Shown one piece after another: positions 1 through 9,062 of a stretch of DNA of 64,000 nt. Position 1 is the first letter of the stretch; each line of letters starts with the position of its first letter. The DNA is from Erysipelotrichaceae bacterium. Its GTDB lineage: Bacteria; Bacillota_I; Bacilli_A; RFN20; CAG-449. The stretch spans positions 20,947 through 84,946 of the forward strand of contig SVBD01000006.1 in the NCBI GenBank assembly GCA_015059045.1, written 5' to 3'. A model generated the notes under the pieces. The model worked only from the letters and a program-made list of their open reading frames with translations. It was not told where the DNA came from and did no database searches. Made by a program: the position numbers and the translations under genes.

Positions 1-495
1 TTTCATTATTTTTAACGAATTATTTTCATCTAGAGAACCAACAATTTCATCACAAAAAATAATTTTTGGATTCTTCATTAATGTTCTTGCAATTGCTACA
101 CGTTGCTTTTCTCCACCAGATAAAAGCTTAACTTTTTTATTTATCTTATCTTCTAAATTCAATAAACTTATTATTTTTTTATAATTTTTACTTTTACCAA
201 AAAGAGTAATGTTTTCTTTAACTGTCAAATATTCAAACAAATGGAAATTTTGGAAAATAACTCCCGTATATTTATTTCTAAACTCATCGAAAGATTTAAT
301 TTTCTTCCCTTTAAAATATATAGTCCCTTCACAAGCTTCTAATCCCAACAAACAATTTAATAAAGTAGATTTACCACATCCAGAATGTCCAATGATAGAA
401 ACAATACCAAAACTAGGAAAAGAAATATTTATATCTTCTAGGATTTTTTCTTGGTTAAAAGATTTAGATAAATTTTTGCAAGAAAAAAAGTTCAT
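1..495 (-). CDS. ABC transporter ATP-binding protein, partial (C-terminus beyond the window)
   Basis: I translated this by hand because the ORF track lists only an opposite-strand shadow here. The 165 visible codons hold Walker A (GHSGCGKST, about residue 37), a Q-loop (VIFQN), the signature LSGGEKQR and Walker B (IIFCDE). The overall pattern resembles LolD/MacB/FtsE-type ATPases that pair with FtsX-like permeases. The stretch after Walker B reads DEIVGSLDE, where this class normally has DEPTGSLD. The ATG follows an AGGAGG about 8 bases upstream. The gene leaves the window on the left, so the permease partner and substrate cannot be seen. Confidence 0.9.
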   Translation of the reverse strand, partial: MNFFSCKNLSKSFNQEKILEDINISFPSFGIVSIIGHSGCGKSTLLNCLLGLEACEGTIYFKGKKIKSFDEFRNKYTGVIFQNFHLFEYLTVKENITLFGKSKNYKKIISLLNLEDKINKKVKLLSGGEKQRVAIARTLMKNPKIIFCDEIVGSLDENNSLKIMK

Positions 496-546
496 ATTTT
501 TATCCTCCTATATATTAGTTAAGGATTTTATGAACTTTTTACTAAT

Positions 547-741
547 TTATTTTTGAATTATTTTTTTAACCTTTTTATTAAAGTCATTTCTAGGTAGCAT
601 GATAACATTTCCACATCCCATGCATTTAATCTTAATATCCGCGCCAAGTCTAGTTACTTGGAATAATTTAGATTTACTTTGACATGGATGAGGCTTTTTC
701 ATTTCGACAATCGAATCTAATTGATATTCACTTGATTCCAT
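547..741 (-). CDS. DUF951 family small protein
   Basis: A 64-residue protein with the conserved core of the DUF951 family (B. subtilis YyzM type): DIVEMKKPHPC-like start, then GADIKIKCMGCGNVIMLPR. The three Cys residues (HPC and CMGC) could bind metal. It lies 3 bases downstream of folD on the same strand and 51 bases upstream of the ABC gene, so it probably shares their transcript. Family function is unknown; homologues are often near DNA replication or folate genes in Firmicutes. Length matches the family. Confidence 0.88.
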   Translation of the reverse strand: MESSEYQLDSIVEMKKPHPCQSKSKLFQVTRLGADIKIKCMGCGNVIMLPRNDFNKKVKKIIQK

Positions 742-744
742 AAA

Positions 745-1566
745 TTAGCTCCTTTGCTTTTTATATAACTTTAATACATTTTCCATCAAGACACTTGTAG
801 TGATAGTTCCAATTCCTCCTGGAACTTTACTTAATTTACTTACATTATCACTAGGTAATACATCACCAACAATTCTTCCATCGTCTAAATAATGGATACC
901 GCAATCTAGAACAATAGCATCTTCTTTACATAGACTACTATCTAAGAAATGAGGTATACCAACTGCAACAACAACTACATCATAATTTTTAACCTTTTCC
1001 ATTAAATTAACTGTTCTAGAATGAGCAATTGTTACTGTGGCGTGTTTATTTAATAACATCATACTTAATGGTTTGCCTACAGAAATTGATCTACCTATTA
1101 CCAAACAATCTTTACCTTTTAATTCAATTCCATAATGTTCAATCATTTTCATGGTTGCTTTAGCTGTAGCCGGCGCTAAATCATCATTACCTACAAAGAT
1201 ATCACCCAAACTGACTTTGTTCATTACATCAACATCTTTTAATGGGGAAATAAAAGATAAAATATATTCTTCTCTAGCCCCTTTAAAAAGAGGTCTAGTT
1301 ACCATAATTGCAGAACAAGCTGGGTTTTCATTTAACTCTTTAATTGTGTTAATATATTCTTCTTCACTATCCTTCATGATTCTTTTTTCAAAAGTGATAC
1401 CTAAGTTTAAGGCGGTCTTTTCTAAAGAGGCAACATAACCTAATGAAGAACTATCGTTTTCATTAACTAAAACGAAAAGACTAGGTTTTTCTAATAAAAA
1501 CTCAACTTCTTTTTTGATTTGTTCTTTAATATTTAAACTAATTTCTTTACCTAATAAGAGTTCCAC
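745..1566 (-). CDS. folD: FolD-like methylenetetrahydrofolate dehydrogenase/cyclohydrolase, atypical active site
   Basis: Cytosolic one-carbon enzyme expected to interconvert 5,10-methylene-, 5,10-methenyl- and 10-formyl-tetrahydrofolate. The fold is clear from GRSISVGKPLS, HATVTIAHSRT, KDVD and VPGGIGTITT, and 273 residues is close to the usual 280-290. Two residues important in the family are changed. The catalytic Lys four positions after Tyr44 is Leu48 (GYVASLEK against YVxxKxK). The VQLPLP motif reads VTRPLF, so the Gln is Thr90. The second Asp of KDVD (Asp113) is kept, but PCTP reads PATA. Cyclohydrolase activity may therefore be lost (inference). The start is GTG directly after the fhs stop, with GGAGG 8 bases upstream, so it is translationally coupled to fhs. 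Confidence 0.88.
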   Translation of the reverse strand: MELLLGKEISLNIKEQIKKEVEFLLEKPSLFVLVNENDSSSLGYVASLEKTALNLGITFEKRIMKDSEEEYINTIKELNENPACSAIMVTRPLFKGAREEYILSFISPLKDVDVMNKVSLGDIFVGNDDLAPATAKATMKMIEHYGIELKGKDCLVIGRSISVGKPLSMMLLNKHATVTIAHSRTVNLMEKVKNYDVVVVAVGIPHFLDSSLCKEDAIVLDCGIHYLDDGRIVGDVLPSDNVSKLSKVPGGIGTITTSVLMENVLKLYKKQRS

Positions 1567-3177
1567 CTATTGATCCTCCATCTTAACAGCTTGAGGAATT
1601 TTTGGAAGTCCTGGCATTGTTAAAATACTACCAGTTAATACTACTAAGAAATTAGCCCCACTTGAGAGGTTAACCTCTTTAACGTGAAGAGTAAATCCTT
1701 CTGGTGCATTTAATACTTTTGGATCATCACTAAATGAAGCAGGAGTTTTTGCAATACACATATATGTCTTGTTAAATCCTAATTTTTCATAGAAAGCAAT
1801 ATCAGCTTCCGCTTTTTCTGAGTATTCAACATTTCCAGCATGGTAAATTTCTTTAGCGATTCTTTCAATCTTATCTTTAATTGGTTCTTCCTTTTTATAC
1901 AAAGGGTGGTAAGAAGAATTATTTTCTTCTAATCTGTTTGAAACTAAAGTAGCAAGTTCAATTGCTCCTTCTCCACCTTTTAAGAAACCATCAACGAAAC
2001 TACATGGATAATTTCTTTCTTTACACCAAGATAATAAGTAATCAATTTCTTCTTGGTTGTCAGTTGTAAAGTGGTTAACTGCAACAACAACATCAAGACC
2101 ATATTTCTTCATATTTTCAATATGTCTTTCTAAGTTCTTTGTACCTTCTTTTAAAGCTTCTAAGTTAAGTTCGTCAATGTTGTCTAATAAATGACCACCA
2201 TGAACTTTCAACGCTCTAATTGTTGCAACAACTACTACTAAATCAGGATTTAAATTGCCTTCTTGACATTTAATATCTAAGAATTTTTCTGCACCTAAAT
2301 CACTACCAAAACCAGCTTCAGTAACAACGATATCACCAAGTTTTAAACCAAGTTTGGTAGCGATAAGTGAGTTACATCCATGAGCGATATTTGCAAATGG
2401 TCCACCATGAATAATAGCAGGATTATTTTCACCAGTTTGAACTAAGTTAGGTTTAATAGCTTCTTTCATAAGTTTGCAAATAGCTTTAGAAATTCTTAAA
2501 TCTTTAACTGTAATTGGCTTATCTTCATATGTATAAGCAACGATAATTTTATTTACTCTTTCTCTAAAATCTTCTAATGAAGAACTTAAGCAAAGAATAG
2601 CCATTAATTCACTAGCAACTGTAATTAAGAAACCATCTTTTCTTACAACGCCATTTTTCTCTCCTAAAGCAATTTCAATTTCTCTTAATGTTCTATCATT
2701 CATATCAAGAGCTCTTTTCCAAACAACTCTTTCAGGATTGATATTTAAAGGATTTCCTTGGAATAAAGAATTATCAATAACTGCAGAAATTAAATTAATT
2801 GAGCTAGTTAAAGCATGCATATCACCAGTAAAATGAAGGTTAATTTCTTCTGTTGGTTCAACAGTAACTTTTCCTCCACCAGTAGCCCCACCTTTTAATC
2901 CAAATACTGGGCCAAGAGAAGGTTCTCTTAAACATAAAGCGACTTTTTTATTTAACTTATTTAAACCTTCAGTTAAAGCAATTGACATAGTAGTTTTACC
3001 TTCACCAAATTTTGTAGGTGTAATTGCAGTAACTAAAACTAATTTACCATCTTTTCTATCTTTTAATTCTTCGTGAATTGATAAATCAATTTTTGCTTTA
3101 TATTTACCATATGGTTCAATATATTTATCATCAATTCCTAATCTTTTACTGATTTCATAAATATTTTTCAATTCCAT
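1567..3177 (-). CDS. fhs: Formate--tetrahydrofolate ligase
   Basis: Uses ATP and formate to make 10-formyl-tetrahydrofolate in the cytosol. The protein is 536 residues, slightly shorter than the usual 555. It carries the family P-loop TPTKFGEGKTT (about residues 54-64), GLKGGATGGG, and the strongly conserved HGGPFANIAHGCNS region. SD GGAGGAG lies 5 bases before ATG. It is followed without a gap by folD, and miaA-mutL-mutS lie upstream on the same strand with gaps under 13 bases. Fhs supplies formyl groups for purines and initiator tRNA, and here it may compensate if the neighbouring FolD cannot make 10-formyl-THF. Confidence 0.97.
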   Translation of the reverse strand: MELKNIYEISKRLGIDDKYIEPYGKYKAKIDLSIHEELKDRKDGKLVLVTAITPTKFGEGKTTMSIALTEGLNKLNKKVALCLREPSLGPVFGLKGGATGGGKVTVEPTEEINLHFTGDMHALTSSINLISAVIDNSLFQGNPLNINPERVVWKRALDMNDRTLREIEIALGEKNGVVRKDGFLITVASELMAILCLSSSLEDFRERVNKIIVAYTYEDKPITVKDLRISKAICKLMKEAIKPNLVQTGENNPAIIHGGPFANIAHGCNSLIATKLGLKLGDIVVTEAGFGSDLGAEKFLDIKCQEGNLNPDLVVVVATIRALKVHGGHLLDNIDELNLEALKEGTKNLERHIENMKKYGLDVVVAVNHFTTDNQEEIDYLLSWCKERNYPCSFVDGFLKGGEGAIELATLVSNRLEENNSSYHPLYKKEEPIKDKIERIAKEIYHAGNVEYSEKAEADIAFYEKLGFNKTYMCIAKTPASFSDDPKVLNAPEGFTLHVKEVNLSSGANFLVVLTGSILTMPGLPKIPQAVKMEDQ

Positions 3178-3189
3178 TTTATTCTCCTC

Positions 3190-4074
3190 CTATTTATTTA
3201 AAACTTTAACTGCATATTCGAATGCAGAATCTATATTATCAAACCAATTTACATCTAATTGATTTTCAAAATAAGTATATTGTCTTTTTGCATATCTTCT
3301 AGAGTTTCTTTTAATTAACTCTTTGATTTCTTCTTCACTTAAATTATTTTTCTTACCTTCAATAATTTCTTTATAACCGATTGCTTGGAACGAACGAAGA
3401 TTATCATCATATTTACTTAATAGATATTCTACTTCTTTCATTAAGCCCATTTCAAACATAATATCTACTCTTTTATTAATTCCTTCATATAGTTCGTCTC
3501 TGTTTTTAGTTAAGCCAATAAAGGTTACATCATATAGTAGTTTATGTTCTTGCTTAGCAATCATTTCTGATTTCTTCTCATTATGAGTTAGACAAATTTC
3601 AATTGCTCTTAAAACTCTTTTACGATTATTCATATGAATCTTTTTACTTTCTTCAAAATCAAGTTTTTCTAATTCTTTATGAAGTTCTTCATTAGTATAT
3701 GCATCATACATAGATAAAGAAATCTTTTCTTTTTCTTCGTTTAAACTAAAATCATATAAGGATGCTTTTAGATAAAGACCTGTTCCTCCTACTAAAATAA
3801 TAGGAACATTTCTTTTTTGAAGTTCTTCAATTTTATTTCTTAAAGTAACTTGATAATCAAATACTGAAAAGGAAGTAGTAGGTTCTACATAATCAAATAA
3901 GTGATGAGGAACTTCTCTTCTTTCTTCTAAACTAGGCTTAGCGGTTCCTATATCCATCTTTTTATAAATTTGAAATGCATCGCAATTAACTATTTCACCT
4001 TTTACTTCTTTAGCTATTTTGAGGGCTAATTTTGACTTTCCAATTCCAGTTGGACCAACAATAGCAATAATCAT
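3190..4074 (-). CDS. miaA: tRNA dimethylallyltransferase
   Basis: Transfers a dimethylallyl group to N6 of A37 in tRNAs that read UNN codons. The 294-residue protein starts with the P-loop GPTGIGKSKLA (residues 7-17). It has CDAFQIYKKMDIGTAKP, which carries the catalytic Asp, then VGGTGLYLKA and a C-terminal RRYAKRQYTYF. Length is normal. MiaB, which completes the ms2i6A modification, is encoded upstream in the same cluster (12684-14129). miaA begins 2 bases after mutL ends, so it is part of the mutS-mutL-miaA-fhs-folD series. Confidence 0.96.
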   Translation of the reverse strand: MIIAIVGPTGIGKSKLALKIAKEVKGEIVNCDAFQIYKKMDIGTAKPSLEERREVPHHLFDYVEPTTSFSVFDYQVTLRNKIEELQKRNVPIILVGGTGLYLKASLYDFSLNEEKEKISLSMYDAYTNEELHKELEKLDFEESKKIHMNNRKRVLRAIEICLTHNEKKSEMIAKQEHKLLYDVTFIGLTKNRDELYEGINKRVDIMFEMGLMKEVEYLLSKYDDNLRSFQAIGYKEIIEGKKNNLSEEEIKELIKRNSRRYAKRQYTYFENQLDVNWFDNIDSAFEYAVKVLNK

Positions 4075-4076
4075 TT

Positions 4077-5903
4077 TTAAATACCCGAACGCTTAAACAT
4101 CTTCTCGATGTCATATTTAGAAAAATGAACAATAGTTGGTCTTCCATGTGGACAACATGTTGGATTATCACATGCGAATAATGACTTAATTACATCTTCC
4201 ATCTCTTTCAAAGAAAGTTTGTGATTTGCTTTAATAGAAGCTTTGCAAGCAAAAGTAGAAATCACGTGTTTTCTTAAACTGTCCAAATCAATCTTATCCT
4301 TAGAAATAACTTGAGTAATTAATTCTTCGATATATACTTCTTCATTACTTTCTTTAACAAATAATGGGATTGAATCGATTTTAATTGTATTTAAACCAAA
4401 TGGTTCAATAGAAATACCAATTTGATTTAATAAATGAATTTTATCTTTTAGTCTCAACATTTCTGTTGGATTAATATTCATAACAAGAGGAACAAGTAAA
4501 TCGCATACTTTAATTTCGCTATTAAGTTCTTTAGTTAATTTTTCATAATTAACTCTTTCTTGAGCGGCATGTTGATCGATTAAATAGAATCCATCTTCTC
4601 CTTGACAAACAATATATGTTTCATGAATTTGACATAAAGGAATTAATAAAGGAGCTTTAAATTTATTTTCTTTGACTTCAACTTTGATTTCTTCTTTTAC
4701 TTTGTTAACTACTACCTCTTCATCAAAACTTGATAAATCAACACTTGGTGTAACCACTTGTTTTGTTAAAGTAGGTCTAATAACCTCTGCTACTTCTTTT
4801 TCTTCGTCTTCATCTAAAAGAAGAGATATCTTTTCTTGTTCTTTAATATAAACATTTTCGTCCTTCAAAACTTCTTCTTTCTTTATTTCATTTCTAAAAA
4901 TATTAGATTCAGTTAAAGGCTTCTTTTCTAATAATTGATCTCTAATTAGATTATAGATACAATCGGTAATTCTTTCTTCGTTAGATAAACGTACTTCTCT
5001 TTTTGAAGGGTGTACGTTAACGTCTACTAAAGAGTGTTCAACATCAATTTTTAAAATTACAAAAGGATAGCGAGAATTGAAGATAAAATCGCTATACGCT
5101 TCCATAATTGCTTTTTGAACTTTAGGTAAATAAACTGATCTATCATTTAAAATAGTAATCATAAAATAACGATTAGATTTATTTAATTCAGGTTTACCAA
5201 TATAACCAGTAACTTTAAATTCATAGTTTTCATAATTAACTGACATCATCTTTTTAGCAGTATCATTAGAATAAATTCTAGCGATAACTTCTAATAAATC
5301 TCCTCTACCAGTAGTTTTAAAAACTAAACGATTATCAATGTAAAAATCAAAACTAATATCAGGTCTAGAAAGAGCAAGACGTTGCATTACTTCCAAAGTA
5401 TTAGCGTTTTCTGTAGTGTCCATTTTTAAGAATTTCAATCTAACTGGAGTATTATAAAATAATTCCTCAACAGTGAATTGAGTTCCTTTTCTCATTGAAC
5501 ATTCTTCTACTTTCATTTCATCTTCTTCGATAGTGATTTTAGTTCCTACACTTTCTCCAGTAGAAGTTTCCATAATTACTTTACTAACAGAACTAATAGA
5601 AGGTAATGCTTCACCTCTAAAGCCCATAGTTTTAATTCTAAACAAATCTCTATCGTTTAATAATTTACTAGAAGCGTGTCTTTTAAATGCAATCATAGCA
5701 TCTTCTTTTTCCATGCCATGACCATCATCTTTTACAATGATTCTTTTTCTTCCTGCTTCATATACGTAAACTTCGATGTGTTTACTATTTGCATCAATCG
5801 AGTTTTCAACTAATTCTTTTACAACTGAAGATGGTCTTTCAATAACTTCACCTGCGGCAATCATATTAGCAAGGTGAGAATCCATAACTTTAATTTTTGC
5901 CAT
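4077..5903 (-). CDS. mutL: DNA mismatch repair protein MutL with endonuclease domain
   Basis: Couples MutS mismatch recognition to strand incision. The N-terminal GHKL ATPase shows ELVENSIDA, DDGHGM and GFRGEAL within the first 100 residues. A charged, variable linker runs from about 340 to 420. The C-terminal dimerisation and endonuclease domain carries DQHAAQERVNYE (metal site), ACKASIKA and CPHGRP. The endonuclease motif means that this MutL nicks DNA itself, as in organisms without MutH. Its start codon overlaps the mutS stop by one base. Length 608 is typical. Confidence 0.97.
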   Translation of the reverse strand: MAKIKVMDSHLANMIAAGEVIERPSSVVKELVENSIDANSKHIEVYVYEAGRKRIIVKDDGHGMEKEDAMIAFKRHASSKLLNDRDLFRIKTMGFRGEALPSISSVSKVIMETSTGESVGTKITIEEDEMKVEECSMRKGTQFTVEELFYNTPVRLKFLKMDTTENANTLEVMQRLALSRPDISFDFYIDNRLVFKTTGRGDLLEVIARIYSNDTAKKMMSVNYENYEFKVTGYIGKPELNKSNRYFMITILNDRSVYLPKVQKAIMEAYSDFIFNSRYPFVILKIDVEHSLVDVNVHPSKREVRLSNEERITDCIYNLIRDQLLEKKPLTESNIFRNEIKKEEVLKDENVYIKEQEKISLLLDEDEEKEVAEVIRPTLTKQVVTPSVDLSSFDEEVVVNKVKEEIKVEVKENKFKAPLLIPLCQIHETYIVCQGEDGFYLIDQHAAQERVNYEKLTKELNSEIKVCDLLVPLVMNINPTEMLRLKDKIHLLNQIGISIEPFGLNTIKIDSIPLFVKESNEEVYIEELITQVISKDKIDLDSLRKHVISTFACKASIKANHKLSLKEMEDVIKSLFACDNPTCCPHGRPTIVHFSKYDIEKMFKRSGI

Positions 5904-8425
5904 TATTTATCACCCATCTTTCTTTTTAAATCATATAAGAAATTAAGAGCTTCAAGTGGTGACATTGCTAAAGGATCAATCTTTTTAACTTCGTCTACCC
6001 AAGAAGGCATTTTAACTTCATTCTTTCTTAATACATCGGTATTAGTATTAACCTTATTTGCTTCTAAAGATAATAAAATTTCATCTGCACGACTAATTAA
6101 TTCATTAGGTAATTTAGCTAAACGAGCAACGTTGATACCATAAGATTTGCCCATTGCGCCTTCGCTAACTTTATATAGGAAAGTAATATCATTATCATTT
6201 TCACTTACTGAAACATGAACATTTCTTAACACTTTTAATTCTTTATCAATCTTAGTAATTTCATGATAGTGAGTTGAGAAAAGAGTCTTTGCCCTAATCT
6301 TAGTTGCAATATATTCTAAAATTGCTTGCGCTAAAGCCATACCATCAAATGTGGCAGTACCTCGACCAATCTCATCAAAGATTAATAACGAATTTTCACT
6401 AGCGTGTCTTAAAGCAAAATTAGTTTCATTCATTTCGACCATAAATGTTGATTGACCAGAAACTAAATCATCACTTGCCCCAATTCGAGTAAAGATAGAA
6501 TCAAATATCATTAAATCTGCTTCATCACAAGGAACAAAACAACCAATTTGAGCAAGAATTACAATAAGTGCCATTTGACGCATAAAAGTAGATTTACCAC
6601 CCATATTTGGACCAGTAATAACTAAAATGTCACTATCTCTATCCATAATGATATCATTTGGAACGTAAGAATTATTCTTCATAACTTTTTCAATTACTGG
6701 ATGACGTCCATTAATAATTCTAATTCTTCTTTCATCATTAAATTTTGGGCGACAATATCTATTTTCCAAACTTACTTCACTAAACGCGATTAAACAATCG
6801 ATATAAGAAACTAAATTAGCTAATTCTTGAATGTCTTCAGTAAAATTAGCAACGTGCTTTCTTAATGCGTTAAATAATTCATATTCCAAAGCACAACGTT
6901 TCTCATCAGCATTTAAAATCATTGCTTCTTGTTCTTTTAATTCTTTTGTAATATATCTTTCAGAGTTAATAGTTGTTTGCTTTCTTTCATAACCCCATTC
7001 TTCTTTAACTTGATCAACTTGTCCTTTAGAAACTTCAATATAATAACCAAAGACACGATTATAACCTACCTTTAAAGTTTTAATTCCCGTCTTTTCTTTT
7101 TCTTTAGCTTCTAAAGATGCAACCCATGATTTGCCACCTTGAGATAAAGTAATTAATTCATCTAAAGTTTCATGATATCCAACCTTAAAGATACCACCCT
7201 CTTTAACAGTTAATGGTGCATCTTCACTGATAGAACGTTCTAATAATTTAGTTAATTCAACAAAATCATTTTTAGTTCCTTTCATCTCATTTAAAAAAGG
7301 ATTATTTAATTGTTTTAAATGATATAAAAGACTAGGAACAATTTGTAAAGACTTCTTTAATTGAAGCATATCTCTACCGTTTGCCGAACCAAAATTAATC
7401 TTAGCAACTAATCTTTCTAAATCGTAAATATCTCTTAAATCAGCAGTTAAATCGCCTCTAATTAAGAAGTTATCCATTAAATCGCTGACGATGTTTTGAC
7501 GATTAGTAATTTCTTCTAAATCGCATAAAGGTTTAGAAATCCATTTTTTTAACAAACGACTTCCCATATTAGTTTGGGTTTGATCTAATAACCAAAATAA
7601 AGTTCCATAGCTATCTTCACTTCTAATAGTTCTGATTAACTCTAAATTATTTCTTGAGAAGCTATCAATTTGCATATTTGCGTTACTTCTAATAACCTTA
7701 ACTTGCTTCATATAGTCTAAACTACTCTTTTGAGTGGATTTTAAATATTGAAGAAGCCTTACGACGTTTCTTCTTTGATTTAAATCGTATACATTATTTA
7801 AGATATACTCATGTTCAATAGTAACTTCGTTATTATTTTCATAAGAAATTAAGACATTTCTTCTTGTTCTTAAAGTTAATAAATCACTACTTGAAAAACT
7901 TGTTGCAGAAACAACTTCTTTAATAAACAAGTTATCAATTTCACTAATAACTGAATCGATATTTTTCTCTAAATTTTCTACATATATTTCACCTGTGGAA
8001 ACATCTGCATAGGAAAAGATATAGCAATTTTCGCTAACGTCAATACAACCAATATAGTTATTATCCTTAACTTTTACATCAATATTAGCCCCCGGAGTAA
8101 TAATTTGAACGACATCACGTTCAACGATTCCTTTAGCACCGCTAGGATCTTCTAGTTGTTCAACAATACCAACACGATATCCTTTAGCAATTAATTTATC
8201 AATGTAAGATGAGATTGCATGATGTGGTACCCCACACATAGGGACTCTTTCTTCCACCCCTGCGCTTTTTCCAGTTAATGTTAATTGTAAAACACGAGAT
8301 GCAATTTTCGCATCTTCGAAGAATAACTCATAGAAATCTCCCAAGCGAAAAAGAATTAAAGTATCTGGATGTTTTTCTTTAATTTTTAAATATTGCATCA
8401 TCATTGGTGTATATTTCTTTTCCAT
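5903..8425 (-). CDS. mutS: DNA mismatch repair protein MutS
   Basis: Mismatch-sensing ATPase of 840 residues. The N-terminal mismatch-binding domain has LFRLGDFYELF, the family F-x-E wedge. The C-terminal ATPase has GPNMGGKSTFMRQ, then FMVEMNET, FDEIGRGTATFDG and STHYHEI. Conserved order cotE-mutS-mutL matches B. subtilis. SD GAGGT precedes ATG by 8 bases. A -10 box and an inverted repeat (8440-8469) lie in the short gap after cotE, so mutS may have its own promoter. Confidence 0.98.
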   Translation of the reverse strand: MEKKYTPMMMQYLKIKEKHPDTLILFRLGDFYELFFEDAKIASRVLQLTLTGKSAGVEERVPMCGVPHHAISSYIDKLIAKGYRVGIVEQLEDPSGAKGIVERDVVQIITPGANIDVKVKDNNYIGCIDVSENCYIFSYADVSTGEIYVENLEKNIDSVISEIDNLFIKEVVSATSFSSSDLLTLRTRRNVLISYENNNEVTIEHEYILNNVYDLNQRRNVVRLLQYLKSTQKSSLDYMKQVKVIRSNANMQIDSFSRNNLELIRTIRSEDSYGTLFWLLDQTQTNMGSRLLKKWISKPLCDLEEITNRQNIVSDLMDNFLIRGDLTADLRDIYDLERLVAKINFGSANGRDMLQLKKSLQIVPSLLYHLKQLNNPFLNEMKGTKNDFVELTKLLERSISEDAPLTVKEGGIFKVGYHETLDELITLSQGGKSWVASLEAKEKEKTGIKTLKVGYNRVFGYYIEVSKGQVDQVKEEWGYERKQTTINSERYITKELKEQEAMILNADEKRCALEYELFNALRKHVANFTEDIQELANLVSYIDCLIAFSEVSLENRYCRPKFNDERRIRIINGRHPVIEKVMKNNSYVPNDIIMDRDSDILVITGPNMGGKSTFMRQMALIVILAQIGCFVPCDEADLMIFDSIFTRIGASDDLVSGQSTFMVEMNETNFALRHASENSLLIFDEIGRGTATFDGMALAQAILEYIATKIRAKTLFSTHYHEITKIDKELKVLRNVHVSVSENDNDITFLYKVSEGAMGKSYGINVARLAKLPNELISRADEILLSLEANKVNTNTDVLRKNEVKMPSWVDEVKKIDPLAMSPLEALNFLYDLKRKMGDK

Positions 8426-8439
8426 AAAAATACCTCAGT

Positions 8440-8469
8440 TAGATAATATTATACAATAATAATTATCTA
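8440..8469 (-). promoter_or_regulatory. mutS promoter -10 flanked by inverted repeat
   Basis: On the minus strand TAGATAAT and ATTATCTA form a perfect 8-base inverted repeat. Between the arms lies TATAAT (plus-strand 8448-8453), a consensus -10. No good -35 is visible at 17 bases. The repeat embraces the -10, so it could be a repressor site for mutS or simply AT-rich structure. Confidence 0.4.
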
Positions 8470-8487
8470 TTTTGGTATAACAAAGTC

Positions 8488-9003
8488 TTATTTTTTATCA
8501 ATTAGGTAATTTTCATTCACATTCATCGCTATCTCTTCTTCAAGTGTAATATCCTCAACATAATCTTCTGAGCAAGATACCACAAGTAATGCTTCTTGGA
8601 ATATCTCTAAAAACAATATGTACTCAATAGTTAATTCAACTTCATTATTACCAATCAAATTCATTGATGTACAAGTAGGATACTTATTAACATATATTTT
8701 AGGAAATGGTGTATCATCAATAGTTTTTAAATCTCTATAAGTTACATCGACTTTCTCATAAAAGTTCATTTTTTCAATGAAAACATCACTTTTTTGATCA
8801 TTATCTTTTGCATACCAAAGCTGAATATCAAAACTACCTTTGATGAAAATATCACTATTAATGATTTCTACTTGATGTTCAAAATTAATAATCCAGCAAC
8901 CTAATGTTTTAGATACATTACTATCTAACGAAATAGTTTTATTAATATAATTTTCTAATTTACCTTTACCGGTTAATGTCTTAACCGCAATTTCTCGAAA
9001 CAT
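8488..9003 (-). CDS. cotE: CotE-like outer spore coat morphogenetic protein
   Basis: In Bacillus, CotE directs assembly of the outer spore coat. Recognised from alignment by eye with B. subtilis CotE: FREIAVKTLTGKGK at the start, LGCWIINF, then FDIQLWYA and VTYRD in the same order and spacing. Acidic residues dominate the C-terminal part (EDYVEDITLEEE), as in Bacillus. The position between ricA and mutS is also conserved. The ORF-track start (9024) is too early: that ATG overlaps the SD AGGAGGG, which sits 8 bases before the ATG at 9003. Length is 171 residues. A strong hairpin covers this SD (9009-9043). CotE supports a sporulating lineage, but coat function here is inferred. Confidence 0.83.
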   Translation of the reverse strand: MFREIAVKTLTGKGKLENYINKTISLDSNVSKTLGCWIINFEHQVEIINSDIFIKGSFDIQLWYAKDNDQKSDVFIEKMNFYEKVDVTYRDLKTIDDTPFPKIYVNKYPTCTSMNLIGNNEVELTIEYILFLEIFQEALLVVSCSEDYVEDITLEEEIAMNVNENYLIDKK

Positions 9004-9008
9004 AAAAA

Positions 9009-9043
9009 AATCCCTCCTAATCATTATATGATTAAGAAGGATT
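9009..9043 (-). promoter_or_regulatory. Hairpin enclosing the cotE Shine-Dalgarno (attenuator or translational switch)
   Basis: In the minus-strand RNA, AAUCCUUCUUAAUCAU pairs with AUGAUUAGGAGGGAUU. This gives 16 pairs including two G-U, around a 3-base loop. The downstream arm contains the whole cotE SD (AGGAGGG). The stem is followed by six U and the AUG of cotE. It can therefore act as the terminator of the radical SAM operon, as an SD mask for cotE, or both. A related but shorter hairpin precedes spoVS (14417-14442). Confidence 0.7.
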
Positions 9044-9062
9044 AATTTATTAAAAAGTAGGA

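Noticed and set aside
209-556. 115-aa plus-strand ORF at the left edge
   Set aside because: Antisense shadow of the partial ABC ATPase, whose Walker A, signature and Walker B are all readable on the minus strand.
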